Assembly (NCBI RefSeq): GCF_025717005.1
Contig: NZ_JAOVZU010000004.1
Location: forward strand, 248,001 to 312,000
Reading direction: 5' to 3'
Source of the DNA: Actinotalea endophytica
GTDB lineage: Bacteria; Actinomycetota; Actinomycetes; Actinomycetales; Cellulomonadaceae
DNA length: 64,000 bases
Position numbers and translations under genes: made by a program
Shown: one piece after another, positions 8,255-17,115 of the stretch
Position numbering within the stretch: position 1 is the stretch's first letter
How the letters are laid out: every line of letters starts with the position of its first letter
Notes under the pieces: generated by a model
Seen by the model: only the letters and a program-made list of their open reading frames with translations
What the model was told of the DNA's origin: nothing
Database searches by the model: none

Positions 8255-8959
8255 CTAGCCCGCGACCCGGGCGGGCACCTCGGCCAGCCCGTCGATGCGC
8301 CAGGTCACGTCCGGGTGCGTGGCAGCGGCCCCGATGCCGAAGCAGGCGAAACCACCCGCGAGCGCGGCGTCGACCCCGGCGTGCGCGTCCTCGACCACGG
8401 CGCACTCCCCCGGTGAGAGCGCGAGGAAGTCGGCGGCCCGCAGGAAGACCTCGGGGTCCGGCTTGCTGCGGGTGATGTTCTCCCCGTCGGAGACCGCGTC
8501 GAAGAGGCCGCGCAGACCCACCTTGTCCAGGATCACCTTGGCGTTGCGGCTCGACGAGCCGATCGCCAGCCGCAGGCCCATCGCGCGCAGCGTCCCGAGC
8601 GCCGCCCGCACCTCGGGGCTGACGTCGTCCGGTGTCATGGTCTCCAGGAGCCGGCGGTAGAGCTGGTTCTTCTCGTCGGCCAGCACCTCCTTCTCGGTCT
8701 CGGACACCTCGGCGCCGCCGAGCGAGAGCACGATGTCCAGGCTCTCCGCGCGGGACACCCCGCGCAGCCGGTCGTTGTCCGCCCGGGTGAACGGGATCCC
8801 GAGCCGGTCCGCAGTCGCCGACCACGCCTGGAAGTGCAGCTCGTCGGTGTGCACCAGCACGCCGTCGAGGTCGAAGATCACGCCCCTCAGACGGCGGCGC
8901 GCGCCCCCGCGCGCGCCGTCCTGCGCGGAGTCCTGCTCACCCTCCTGCTCGCCGCTCAC
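8255..8959 (-). CDS. pgmB: Beta-phosphoglucomutase-like HAD hydrolase
   Basis: 234 residues of the HAD superfamily, subclass I. Motif I is GVIFDLDGVLVHTDELHFQAW, with the nucleophile and acid/base aspartates and the tail typical of beta-phosphoglucomutase. Motif II is AIGSSSRNAKVIL, the motif III lysine is in SKPDPEVFL, and motif IV is VVEDAHAGVDAAL. The family interconverts beta-glucose-1-phosphate and glucose-6-phosphate. GTG at 8959 is used because it overlaps the stop of the GH3 gene (GTGA), although the first 20 or so residues are low complexity and the true start could be slightly downstream. Pairing with a GH3 enzyme and an ABC importer suggests it consumes a sugar-1-phosphate made by that enzyme. 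Confidence 0.85.
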   Translation of the reverse strand: MSGEQEGEQDSAQDGARGGARRRLRGVIFDLDGVLVHTDELHFQAWSATADRLGIPFTRADNDRLRGVSRAESLDIVLSLGGAEVSETEKEVLADEKNQLYRRLLETMTPDDVSPEVRAALGTLRAMGLRLAIGSSSRNAKVILDKVGLRGLFDAVSDGENITRSKPDPEVFLRAADFLALSPGECAVVEDAHAGVDAALAGGFACFGIGAAATHPDVTWRIDGLAEVPARVAG

Positions 8960-10650
8960 AGGTGCGTGTCCCACTGCCCGCAGAACGCGTCGACCGGGCT
9001 GGTGCCCGCGAACGGCGCACGGCCCTGGAGCCGCTCGAGCAGCGCATCCAGCACCGCCGGCGAGGAGCCGTAGGTGTTGACGAAGGTCCGGACCCGGGGC
9101 ACGTCGAACAGGTGGTACGGGTTCTCCAGCGAGACGAACACCGTCGGCACGCTGTGCACGTACGCGGGCACGTTGGCGCCCATCGGCTCGGCCCACTCGA
9201 TCCGCACCACGGTCTGGTTGGACCGGGTGGACAGGTTCGCCAGGTAGAGGATCAGGTCGTAGCTGTCCGTCACGTCGGTGGTCGGGCTCGCCATGCCCTC
9301 CCAGCCACCGCCCGGCTTGAACCGGGTGACCTGGTGGCCCGCGGCGGTCAGTCGCTCGATGACCTGTTCCACCGCCCCGGCCCGGGCCCCCTGGCCGATC
9401 GGGCTGCCGCCGTTCTCGAGGTCGTGGACCAGCACTCGGGGGTACCGGTCGGCGGTGAGCGGCAGGACGCCGGGCTCCTGCTTGACGAGCGTGACGGACT
9501 CGCCGGCGATCCGCCGGGCGACCGCGTCGTGCTCGGGGTCGGCGAGGACCTCGGCGGCGTCCGGCCGGGGCAGGTTGTCCCCACGGTGCAGGCCGAGCGA
9601 CGCCTTGAGCGCGAGCACCCGGGTCACCGCCTCGTCGAGCCGCTCGCGGGTGATCACCCCGTCGCGGACGCCGGCCTGCATGAAGGCGACGTCCTCGTCC
9701 AGGTTCTTGGTGAACAGGAACATGTCGCACCCGGCGGCGATCACCCGGGGCACCGCCGCGGACCGCGGCAGCACCGAGGCGAGCCCCGCCATCGTGGTCG
9801 AGTCGGACACGATCAGGCCGTTGAACCCGAGGCGGCCGCGCAGCAGGTCGCCCAGCAGCTCCTCGGCGACGATGCCCGGCATGATCTCCGCGTCGGCGAT
9901 CCCCGGGCGCAGCTCGCGGCTGTAGGCCGGCAGCATGATGTGGCCGACCATCACGCTCTTCACGCCCGCGTCGATCGCGGCGCGGTACACCCGGCCGAAG
10001 GTCTGCTCCCACTCGGGCACCGACAAGGTGTTCACGGATGCGAGCAGGTGCTGGTCGCGCTCGTCGACGCCGTCGCCCGGGAAGTGCTTCACCGACGCGG
10101 CCACGCCCTCGGCCTGGATCGCGGTGACGTACTCGGCGCCCATCGCCGCGACCTTCTCGGCGTCGGAGCCGAAGGTGCGGGTGTTGGTGATCGGGTTGCG
10201 GAAGCTCGCGTCGACGTCGACCACCGGCGTGAACGCCCAGTTGATCCCGACGGCGCGTGCCTCCCGGCCGATCACCCGGGCCGCGTCGTGCGCGGCGTCG
10301 GCGCGACCCGTGGCGGCGATCGCCATGTTCGAGCCGACGTGGGTCGCCTCGGCGATGGTCTGCGACGCGCCGCCCTCGAGGTTGGCCGAGATCAGCAGGG
10401 GCACGGCGGCGGTGCTCTGCAGCGTCGTGACCGTGCTCACGGCCTCGTCGGTGCTCATCGTCCGCAGCAGCACGCCGCCGACGTGCTGGCCACGCGTGAG
10501 GTGCTCGAGGTACCCCGGGTCGCTGGTGTACGTGATGAGGCAGAAGAGCTGGCCGATCTTCTCGGCGTCCCCCATGCCCGCCAAGGTGTCGGTCACCCAG
10601 GCCACGCCGTCGTCGTCGAGGGAGAACGGCGGTGCGGTCAGATCGATCAT
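8956..10650 (-). CDS. GH3 NagZ-type beta-glycosidase or phosphorylase
   Basis: 564 residues. The TIM-barrel domain carries KHFPGDGVDERDQH, the NagZ-subgroup loop with the Asp199-x-His201 catalytic dyad (Gln replaces the usual Ser/Thr between them). The nucleophile is Asp283 in IVSDSTTMAGL. A second alpha/beta domain (about 390-564) follows, ending NTYGSSPAVLDALLERLQG. No signal peptide, so cytoplasmic. NagZ-type GH3 enzymes use the Asp-His dyad rather than a glutamate acid/base, and one from Cellulomonas fimi (Nag3) has been reported to act as a phosphorylase. The overlap with pgmB (GTGA) makes that attractive here. Its own start overlaps the upstream permease stop (ATGA). The sugar could be glucose or N-acetylglucosamine. 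Confidence 0.87.
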   Translation of the reverse strand: MIDLTAPPFSLDDDGVAWVTDTLAGMGDAEKIGQLFCLITYTSDPGYLEHLTRGQHVGGVLLRTMSTDEAVSTVTTLQSTAAVPLLISANLEGGASQTIAEATHVGSNMAIAATGRADAAHDAARVIGREARAVGINWAFTPVVDVDASFRNPITNTRTFGSDAEKVAAMGAEYVTAIQAEGVAASVKHFPGDGVDERDQHLLASVNTLSVPEWEQTFGRVYRAAIDAGVKSVMVGHIMLPAYSRELRPGIADAEIMPGIVAEELLGDLLRGRLGFNGLIVSDSTTMAGLASVLPRSAAVPRVIAAGCDMFLFTKNLDEDVAFMQAGVRDGVITRERLDEAVTRVLALKASLGLHRGDNLPRPDAAEVLADPEHDAVARRIAGESVTLVKQEPGVLPLTADRYPRVLVHDLENGGSPIGQGARAGAVEQVIERLTAAGHQVTRFKPGGGWEGMASPTTDVTDSYDLILYLANLSTRSNQTVVRIEWAEPMGANVPAYVHSVPTVFVSLENPYHLFDVPRVRTFVNTYGSSPAVLDALLERLQGRAPFAGTSPVDAFCGQWDTHL

Positions 10651-11711
10651 GATGCGTTCACTCCGGAGGTCACGGGGGCCTTGTTCGGGGTCGCGGCCGT
10701 GGTGGGCGCTGCCGGTCCGGACGGGCTCGCGCCGCGGCGGTGCGTGACCGAGCGCCATGCCCGCCCGATGCGCTCCTCGTTGCTGAGGAACATCAGGAAC
10801 CCGACGAGCAGCAGTGCGTTGGTGATGGACTGAACCGTGCTGCTCAGGCTCAGCGCGGCGAACGCGAGACCCACGAGCGTCATGGTCAGGGCGCCGAGCA
10901 GGAAGCCCAGCTTGTCGTTGGAGAACCGCCCGATGTAGCCCCCGATGAAAACCGGGAGGAAGGCGGTGAACATGATGCCGATGGACCCGAAGTTCAGCTT
11001 GCCCGCCTCGATGTAGCCCATCTGCGACGCGATGATCAGGCCGACGACGCTCATCAGGGCCCCGCTGACCGCGTAGGTCAGCACGGCGTTCCGCTTCTCC
11101 TTGGTGCCCGAGGCGACCGCGGCGGCCTGCCCGGTGATCAGCGCGCGGTAGTCGAACCCGAACCGCGTGCGGTCGAAGACCGTGTAGACCAGCACCAGGC
11201 CGACGGCGACGACGAGCACCATCGCGAGAGTGCTCTTGGCGAACGACGTGAGGCCGCGGTCGAGCAGGAAGCTGACGTTGGCGCCACCGGTGATCGCGAA
11301 CGAGATCCCCTCGTACAGCAGCGTGATGCCCAGCGAGCACACCATCGGGGAGATCCCGAGCAGCACGTACACCAGGCCCGAGACCACGCCGAGCAGGATC
11401 CCGGTGCCGATCGTGACCAGGGCCATCACGGCGAAGCCGCCGCCGGTCTGGATCGCGACCGTCGCCCCGACCACCGACGACAGCGTGGCCATCGCGCCGA
11501 GCGAGAAGTCGAACCGGCCGCTGTTGAGGTTGATGGCCAGGGCCATCGAGGTCAACATCGTGGTCGCGACCCCACGGGTCAGCAGCAGCAGGCTGTCGTC
11601 GGTGTGGAACAGGGAGACACCGTTGAGCGAGCACAGTGCGGTGAGCACGACGAACGCTCCCACCGGGATGATGAGCGTCCCTGTCGCTCGTCGCATGAGT
11701 CCGGCTCCCAT
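10647..11711 (-). CDS. CUT2-type sugar ABC transporter permease
   Basis: 354 residues, about eight to ten hydrophobic helices, with the RbsC/BPD_transp_2 layout: an early NLNSGRFDFSLGAMATLSSVVGA (the conserved D-x-S-x-G-x-x-x-x-L segment) and a later ASQMGYIEAGKLNFGSIG and PVFIGGYIGRFSN region. Start at 11711 has GGGAGG eight bases upstream. It is the second permease of the operon and probably forms a heterodimer with the one at 13001-14035. The cytoplasmic C-terminal tail of about 40 Ala/Pro/Thr-rich residues is not typical of the core fold. It overlaps the GH3 gene by ATGA. Confidence 0.9.
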   Translation of the reverse strand: MGAGLMRRATGTLIIPVGAFVVLTALCSLNGVSLFHTDDSLLLLTRGVATTMLTSMALAINLNSGRFDFSLGAMATLSSVVGATVAIQTGGGFAVMALVTIGTGILLGVVSGLVYVLLGISPMVCSLGITLLYEGISFAITGGANVSFLLDRGLTSFAKSTLAMVLVVAVGLVLVYTVFDRTRFGFDYRALITGQAAAVASGTKEKRNAVLTYAVSGALMSVVGLIIASQMGYIEAGKLNFGSIGIMFTAFLPVFIGGYIGRFSNDKLGFLLGALTMTLVGLAFAALSLSSTVQSITNALLLVGFLMFLSNEERIGRAWRSVTHRRGASPSGPAAPTTAATPNKAPVTSGVNAS

Positions 11712-11741
11712 CAGCGGTGCCTCCCTGGTCCTCTCGTCGGG

Positions 11742-12941
11742 TCAGTCGGCGACGTAGGTGTAGGCCGCGACGAACGCCTCGAAGGTGTCGTAGCCCTGGT
11801 CACCGTTGGCGAACTGCTCGAGCTCCGCCTTGCCGTAGAACGGGTTCTCGATGGTGTCGCCGGCGAGGAACGCGTCGAACTGCTCCGGCGACGTCGCGAC
11901 CCAGTAGCCCTGCTCCAGCGCGAGCGCCGTGTCGCCCTCGGCACGGATCGGGTGGCCCTCGACCGCTGCGTAGGTGGCGGCGAAGATCGGGCCGATGCTC
12001 GAGGTGAACTTGCCGGCGAGGTAGCCGACCAGCCCTTCCTTCATCGCCTGGCCGTTCTCGTCGGTGTAGGCGTCGATGTCACCGATCGTGATGCCGGTGT
12101 CGGCGACCGCAGCGCCGAAGACCGCGAAGCCGGTTCCGGCCGCGAGGATCACGTCCGGCTTGGACGCGACGACGGCGGCCAGGTTGGCCTGCCACGCGGC
12201 GTCGTCGAAGCTCCACACCTCGTGGTAGCCGGTGAGCTCGTAGACGTCGGACTGGAAGTCGGCGACCTTGACGGTGCCGTCCTGCATGATCTTCCCGAGG
12301 ATCGCGCCGAAGTCCGTCGCGCCGCCGTACGACGTCGAGGGCTCCTCGGCGAGCGCGGCGAGCATGCCCGCGGTCCGGTAGATGTGCATGTCGATGTAGT
12401 AGGGGACGCCGGCGCCGTAGATCGCGAAGCGGGTGTCGCCCTGCTCCACGAAGTACTTCGCCATGTCGTAGCCGGCCTGGTACTCGACGCCGAGGCTCGG
12501 GCCGATCGCACCGACGTAGTACTGGTAGTCCTTGAACTCCTCGTACTGGTCGTCGCTCAGCGTGCCGGTCGCGACCGCGTAGTAGATCCCCGCGTCCTCG
12601 GCCATCTGGATCTGCGTCGGGCGGTCCGCGGAGGCGAACGAGATGATCGCCTCGCAGTTGTTGGCGATGAAGCTCTCCATCGCGCGCTTCTCGGCGTCGG
12701 CGTCGCCGACCTCCTCCGAGTAGACGAACTCGACGGGGAAGTTCTCCTGGATGTACGTCGTGTAGTAGTCCTTGAAGCCCAGGGCCTCGGAGGACGTGGC
12801 GTCCGCGACCAGGACGCACATCTTCACGGGGTCGGAGCCGCCGCCGGCAGCGGAGTCCGAACCGCCGCCGCAGGCCGTCAGGCCGAACGAGAGCCCGAGC
12901 GCTGCCGTCGCGGCGAGCGCGGTGGACCTGCTGATCTTCAT
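11742..12941 (-). CDS. Sugar-binding lipoprotein of CUT2-type ABC importer
   Basis: 399 residues. The N-terminus is a lipoprotein signal with the lipobox LTAC (Cys24), so the mature protein is anchored outside the membrane. The mature part has the two-lobe type 1 periplasmic binding fold of the ribose/xylose group, with acidic, tyrosine-rich stretches. AAGGGAAG lies seven bases before the ATG at 12941. It sits between the two permease genes with 58-bp and 29-bp spacers, and is unusual in order, since the binding protein more often begins such operons. The ligand cannot be read from sequence. The GH3 and PgmB genes downstream suggest a beta-linked glucoside or aminoglucoside. Confidence 0.88.
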   Translation of the reverse strand: MKISRSTALAATAALGLSFGLTACGGGSDSAAGGGSDPVKMCVLVADATSSEALGFKDYYTTYIQENFPVEFVYSEEVGDADAEKRAMESFIANNCEAIISFASADRPTQIQMAEDAGIYYAVATGTLSDDQYEEFKDYQYYVGAIGPSLGVEYQAGYDMAKYFVEQGDTRFAIYGAGVPYYIDMHIYRTAGMLAALAEEPSTSYGGATDFGAILGKIMQDGTVKVADFQSDVYELTGYHEVWSFDDAAWQANLAAVVASKPDVILAAGTGFAVFGAAVADTGITIGDIDAYTDENGQAMKEGLVGYLAGKFTSSIGPIFAATYAAVEGHPIRAEGDTALALEQGYWVATSPEQFDAFLAGDTIENPFYGKAELEQFANGDQGYDTFEAFVAAYTYVAD

Positions 12942-13000
12942 CGATCTTCCCTTCACTTGGTGAGTCGTGCTTCTCAGGGGTTGGAGGTTCGGTCCCGCGC

Positions 13001-14035
13001 CTACCGCGGGAGCAGCTTGCTGCGGTGGCCGCTCGTGGCGACCCACACGACGGCCAGGAAGAACAGGGCGCGGACCACCTGGGAGATGCCGTTGCCGGCC
13101 GAGGACGTGGCGAGCAGGGTCGTCATGGTCTGGTTGAGCACCGCCATCGACAGGCCACCGAGCAGCGCCGCGTAGATCCGGGTGCGCGGGCCGCCGGAGA
13201 TCGGCATACCGCCGAAAACCATCGCGACCAGCACGTTCATCCCGATGTCGGCGGCCGAGCTCGTGGTCATCGTCGGCGTGCGCAGCACCGTGAGGAAGGC
13301 GCCGAGGCCCACGCCGAGCCCGGCGATCGCGAACGCCGCGATCGCGGTCTTCTTCATCGAGACGCCGGTGAGCCGCGCGGTCACCGGGTTCCCGCCGATC
13401 AGCTTCTCGACCCGGCCCAGCCGGGTGTAGGTGAACAGGAACACGCACAGGGCCAGGAAGGCCACGGCCACCGAGAGCTTGACCGGCAGCGTGTCGTACT
13501 GGCGGGCGAAGGAGCTGTCGACCTTGATCTGGGCGCCACCGGTGGTCTGCACGAGCGCGACGGCGACCGCACCGAGCACCGAGAGCATCGCGACGGTGGT
13601 GACGAACACCGGCAGGTTGAAGACCGCGGCGAGCGACGCGCTCACCAGCGACGTCGCGACCGCGGTGAGGATGCAGGCCACGAGCATCGCCACGAGGCTC
13701 TCGGTCGCGTTGTAGGCCAGCCCGCCGACCATCGCCGCGACGAGCGTCGAGGCGCCGAGGCTGATGTCGAACGAGCCCATCGCGAAGATGAAGATCGCGC
13801 CGGTCGCGATGATCACGATCACCACCGACTGGTTGATCAGCGTCTGGACGCTGTAGGACATGTTGACGCCGCTCACGGTGCCGACGACCACGAAGGCCAC
13901 GGTGAGGACGACGAGCCCGAGCAGCGGCGCGAGGGCCGGGACGAGCTCGCGCGGCGACCTGCGCCGGGCAGCCGTGCCGTTCGGTCCGCTCGTGCCGTTC
14001 GCGCCGGGCCGGGTGCGCTGGGTCAGATCATGCAC
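13001..14035 (-). CDS. CUT2-type sugar ABC transporter permease
   Basis: 344 residues. After a polar, Gly/Arg/Pro-rich N-terminus of about 30 residues come eight or more hydrophobic helices with the RbsC-like segments FAMGSFDISLGASTLVAA and MNVLVAMVFGGMPISGG (the conserved G-G-x-x-I/L-S/F-G-G motif). The GTG at 14035 is chosen because it lies inside the end of the ATPase gene (13-bp overlap), which fits translational coupling; a much longer in-frame extension would read through the ATPase gene. Partner of the permease at 10647-11711. Confidence 0.88.
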   Translation of the reverse strand: MHDLTQRTRPGANGTSGPNGTAARRRSPRELVPALAPLLGLVVLTVAFVVVGTVSGVNMSYSVQTLINQSVVIVIIATGAIFIFAMGSFDISLGASTLVAAMVGGLAYNATESLVAMLVACILTAVATSLVSASLAAVFNLPVFVTTVAMLSVLGAVAVALVQTTGGAQIKVDSSFARQYDTLPVKLSVAVAFLALCVFLFTYTRLGRVEKLIGGNPVTARLTGVSMKKTAIAAFAIAGLGVGLGAFLTVLRTPTMTTSSAADIGMNVLVAMVFGGMPISGGPRTRIYAALLGGLSMAVLNQTMTTLLATSSAGNGISQVVRALFFLAVVWVATSGHRSKLLPR

Positions 14036-15522
14036 TGGATGATCTCCATCTCGGTCAGTTCCGGGCCGCGCTGGAACTCGCGCGCCACCGTGCCGTCCTT
14101 CATGATCAGCAGGCGGTCGCACATCCCCATGAGCTCGGTCATCTCCTCCGAGACCATGACGATGGCCTTGCCCTCGCTCTTGAGCTGCACCATCAGCCGG
14201 TACATCGCCTGCTTGACGCCGATGTCGACACCGCGGGTGGGGCAGTCCAGGATCAGGACCTCGCTGCCGCACGCGATCCACTTGCCGAAGACGACCTTCT
14301 GCTTGTTGCCGCCGGACAACGTCCCGACGACCTGCCGGTCGTTCGTGGCCTTGATCGCCAGCTGCCGCATGGGCCCGGCGACGTAGCGCTCCTCGGCGCG
14401 GCGCGTGATCAGGCCCCCTCGGCCCCGGCCCAGCAGCCGCAGGCCGGCGCTCGCGATGTTGTCGCTGATGCTCGCGGTCAGGCTGAGCGACTCGGTGTCG
14501 CGGTCCTTGGACACGTAGCCCATGGCGGCGCGCACGGCGCGCTGCTCGTTGACGATCCGCTTGCCGTTGACCACGACGTTGCCGGCGTCGAGGCGGACGG
14601 CTCCGAACAGCGCCTGGCCGAGCTCGTGCATGCCGCAGTGGCTCAGCCCGCCGATGCCCACGATCTCCCCGGCCCGGACCACGAGGTCGACGCCGCGCAC
14701 CTTGTCACCGACCGTGACGTCGGTCGCGCGGAGCAGGACCTGCGGGAAGGCGGTGGCCGTGGTGTCCGCGCGGTAGTAGTGGCCGTCGAGGTTCCGGCCG
14801 ATCATCGCCGCCCGGATCGCGTCCTCGTCGAACTCGGACTTCTCGAACGTGCGGATCATCTCGCCGTCGCGCAGCACCGTGAGGCGGTCGCAGACCGCGA
14901 GGATCTCCTCGAGGTCGTGCGAGATGAAGATCACCGAGCCGCGGGCGCGCTGCTCGTCGACCAGGCGGTAGAGGGTCTCGCGGCCGTGCTGGGACAGCGC
15001 GGTCGTGGTCTCGTCGACCACGACGACCTTGGGCGCGTGCATCATCACGCGCGCCAGCTCGACGAGCTTGCGGGTCTGGAAGTCGAGGGCGCCGGCCGGC
15101 GTTCGCGGGTCGATCGCGTCGATCCCGATCGCGGCGAGGGCGCGCCCGGCCTCCCGGTTCATCGCTGCGCGGTCCACGAGCCCGAGCCGGACGAACCGGC
15201 CGGCGTCACCGAGGAACAGGTTCTCCGCGACGCTGATCCCCGGGACCGTGCCGCTCTCCTGCACGATCATCCCGATGCCGCCGTCGAGCGCCTCGTTCAC
15301 CGACGCGGGCGACCACGGGCGGCCGAGGAAGTGCACGGTGCCCGCGTCGGCGCGCTGCTGGCCCGCGACGATCGACGTCAAGGTGGACTTGCCCGACCCG
15401 TTCTCGCCGATCAGGCCGTGCACCTCGCCGTCACGGAGCTCGAAGTCCACACCCTTGAGCGCACGGACGACGCCGAAGCTCTTCGACATGTCGGTGACGG
15501 TGAGGACGCTCTCGCTCGTCAT
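14023..15522 (-). CDS. CUT2-type sugar ABC transporter ATPase (duplicated, asymmetric)
   Basis: 499 residues made of two nucleotide-binding domains, as in RbsA. The first has an intact Walker A (GENGSGKST, 39-47) and Walker B (VVVVDET, 166-172), but where LSGGQ is expected it has LDFQTRK (146-152). The second has lost the Walker A lysine (GIGGLSHCGMHE), which is common in this family, and its Walker B reads LILDCPTRG with Cys427 in place of the catalytic Glu, but it keeps a good signature LSGGNKQKV (402-410). Only one composite ATP site can therefore be complete: first-domain Walker motifs with the second-domain signature. AGAGAGGC lies seven bases before the ATG. First gene of the leftward operon. 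Confidence 0.93.
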   Translation of the reverse strand: MTSESVLTVTDMSKSFGVVRALKGVDFELRDGEVHGLIGENGSGKSTLTSIVAGQQRADAGTVHFLGRPWSPASVNEALDGGIGMIVQESGTVPGISVAENLFLGDAGRFVRLGLVDRAAMNREAGRALAAIGIDAIDPRTPAGALDFQTRKLVELARVMMHAPKVVVVDETTTALSQHGRETLYRLVDEQRARGSVIFISHDLEEILAVCDRLTVLRDGEMIRTFEKSEFDEDAIRAAMIGRNLDGHYYRADTTATAFPQVLLRATDVTVGDKVRGVDLVVRAGEIVGIGGLSHCGMHELGQALFGAVRLDAGNVVVNGKRIVNEQRAVRAAMGYVSKDRDTESLSLTASISDNIASAGLRLLGRGRGGLITRRAEERYVAGPMRQLAIKATNDRQVVGTLSGGNKQKVVFGKWIACGSEVLILDCPTRGVDIGVKQAMYRLMVQLKSEGKAIVMVSEEMTELMGMCDRLLIMKDGTVAREFQRGPELTEMEIIQCMI

Positions 15523-15915
15523 GGCACAGCCTCTCTGCTGCCGCGCGGTAGTCCGGCGGTCTGGTGGACGACCTCATGGTTCGTCGCGCGAGGAGAGGCC
15601 GACAACGAGCACTCGTACGGGGTTCGCCGCCCGCTCTTGGGGTCACCCGGGTGAGTGCCGGGGCTCCGCCCGGTGCGGTCGCATTACCGGGACGAGGCTC
15701 GGGAGGACACCCGACCGTAAGGAGTTGCACCTGCGCAGACGCGGCCTCGTTTGCTTCACATCCGGCGGTCGGCACCGTCGCGCGGGCGGTCGGCACGGCC
15801 GCGCGGGCGGTCGATCGGTGCGCCGTCGTGGGTGGCGATCACGAGGGCGGCGCCGCAGGCGGCCACGAGGACGCCTCGGCCGGGCAGGCCGCGGTGGTGG
15901 TGCCCGGCGGGGCTC
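15523..15915. other. Gene-free stretch with operon promoter region and short tandem repeat
   Basis: 393 bp between the ABC ATPase start and the end of the SGNH gene, both leftward. It must hold the promoter of the 15522-8255 operon, but I see no convincing CG-centred operator or -35/-10 pair. A 21-bp unit beginning GCGGTCGGCAC is repeated at 15765-15785 and 15786-15806 (two mismatches), with a partial third copy after it. The rest shows no supportable gene. Confidence 0.6.
15765..15806. repeat. Two tandem 21-bp units plus a partial third
   Basis: Both units start GCGGTCGGCAC and end CGCGCGG; they differ at two bases. A third partial copy starts at 15807. The unit length is a multiple of three, but no gene covers it, so it is noted only as a simple GC repeat. 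Confidence 0.6.
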
Positions 15916-17115
15916 CTACCGGACCGGCGCGTCCGACGTCGACCCGCGGCCGGCGGGCGTCGGCGACACCGAGACGAGGACCTCCGCGAACCTCCGGCCG
16001 ATCTCGCGGTGCGCGGCCGGATCTGGGTGCATCGCGTCGCTCCACGGTGCTGCCGCCTCGTCGGCCTCGCCCCACAGCGCCCGGCCGTCGAGGTGCTGCA
16101 GCGCCGGGTCGTCGCGCACCGCGACCACCTCGTGTACGAGCGCCCGGATCCGGCGCAGGTCGAGCCGGCCGTCGGCGCGATCGTCCGCCCGACCATGGGT
16201 CGCGAACCTGCCCCGGTCGGGATCGAAGTAGGTCGGGCCCGGCACGTCCTCGACCAGCGGGCACAGCAACGGGGAGATCACCACCACCGGGACCGACGGG
16301 AGCCCGGAGCGGATCGTGTCGAGCATCCCGTGCAGCGCGGGCCCGAACGTCCGCTCACGCAGACAGTCCCGGTTGACCACGTTGATGCCGACCTCGAGCG
16401 AGACGACGTCGGCGCCGCTGTCCCGGATCGCGCCCGCGACGTACGGGTCGAGCATCGCGTTGCCGGACATGCCGAGGTTGACCAGGTCCAGGCCGGCGGC
16501 CCGGGCCGCGACCGCCGGCCAGGTCGTGGTCGGCGACGCGGCGCCGGCGCCCTGGCTGATCGACGAGCCGTGGTGCACCCAGCGCGGCGCCGAGACCGGG
16601 CTCGGCGGGTGGATCGGAGCGTCGGCCTCGACGTCCCGCAGCACCACCGCGGCGTCGACCGGGAGCCAGATCTCGACGTCACGCAGCCGGCCGGCCCCGG
16701 GGAGCTGCGCGACCACCTCCACCACCTCGCCGACGGTGCGCCGGACGTCACCCGACGCCGGGTCGAGCAGGTCGGTGCCCGTGCTCGTCGACCGGACCGG
16801 TGCCACGTCCCCGAGCGGTGCGTCCCGCACGACGTCCCACACCAGGTCGCCGGGCGGCGGCCCGCCCACCAGCCGGGTGGCGATCGGCCGGCCACGCACG
16901 ACGACCCGGCCCGCCGCGGTCCGCAGGCGGATCCGCACGGCGGCACCCTGCTCGTCGACCATCCGGGCGAAGCCGTCCGGCATCCGCGTGCGGCACCGGG
17001 CGGGCAACCGGTGCGGCAGCACGCCGCCCGCCACTCGCTCTAGCCACGCACTCCCCCGGATCTCGAGCCGGTCGGCCGGGACCCGCTCACCCGGGCCCGC
17101 GACCGCTCCGCTCAC
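15916..17115 (-). CDS. SGNH/GDSL-family esterase
   Basis: 399 residues. A beta-rich N-terminal domain (about 1-175) is followed by an SGNH hydrolase domain. Block I is HHGSSISQG with nucleophile Ser185, block II NLGMSGNAM supplies the oxyanion Gly, block III EVGINVVNRD supplies the Asn, and block V DAMHPDPAAH supplies Asp360 and His363. This two-domain layout is common among bacterial carbohydrate esterases that remove acetyl or other acyl groups from sugars. No signal peptide. GTG at 17115 overlaps the stop of the upstream oxidoreductase (GTGA); an ATG 24 bp further up is possible but lies inside that gene. Last gene of the operon that begins at 23755. Confidence 0.85.
   Translation of the reverse strand: MSGAVAGPGERVPADRLEIRGSAWLERVAGGVLPHRLPARCRTRMPDGFARMVDEQGAAVRIRLRTAAGRVVVRGRPIATRLVGGPPPGDLVWDVVRDAPLGDVAPVRSTSTGTDLLDPASGDVRRTVGEVVEVVAQLPGAGRLRDVEIWLPVDAAVVLRDVEADAPIHPPSPVSAPRWVHHGSSISQGAGAASPTTTWPAVAARAAGLDLVNLGMSGNAMLDPYVAGAIRDSGADVVSLEVGINVVNRDCLRERTFGPALHGMLDTIRSGLPSVPVVVISPLLCPLVEDVPGPTYFDPDRGRFATHGRADDRADGRLDLRRIRALVHEVVAVRDDPALQHLDGRALWGEADEAAAPWSDAMHPDPAAHREIGRRFAEVLVSVSPTPAGRGSTSDAPVR

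Noticed and set aside
15756-15915. A short minus-strand stretch reading AALVIATHDGAPIDR, similar to the end of an ABC ATPase
   Set aside because: Only about 15 residues match and no Walker or signature motif is nearby; too little to call a remnant gene.
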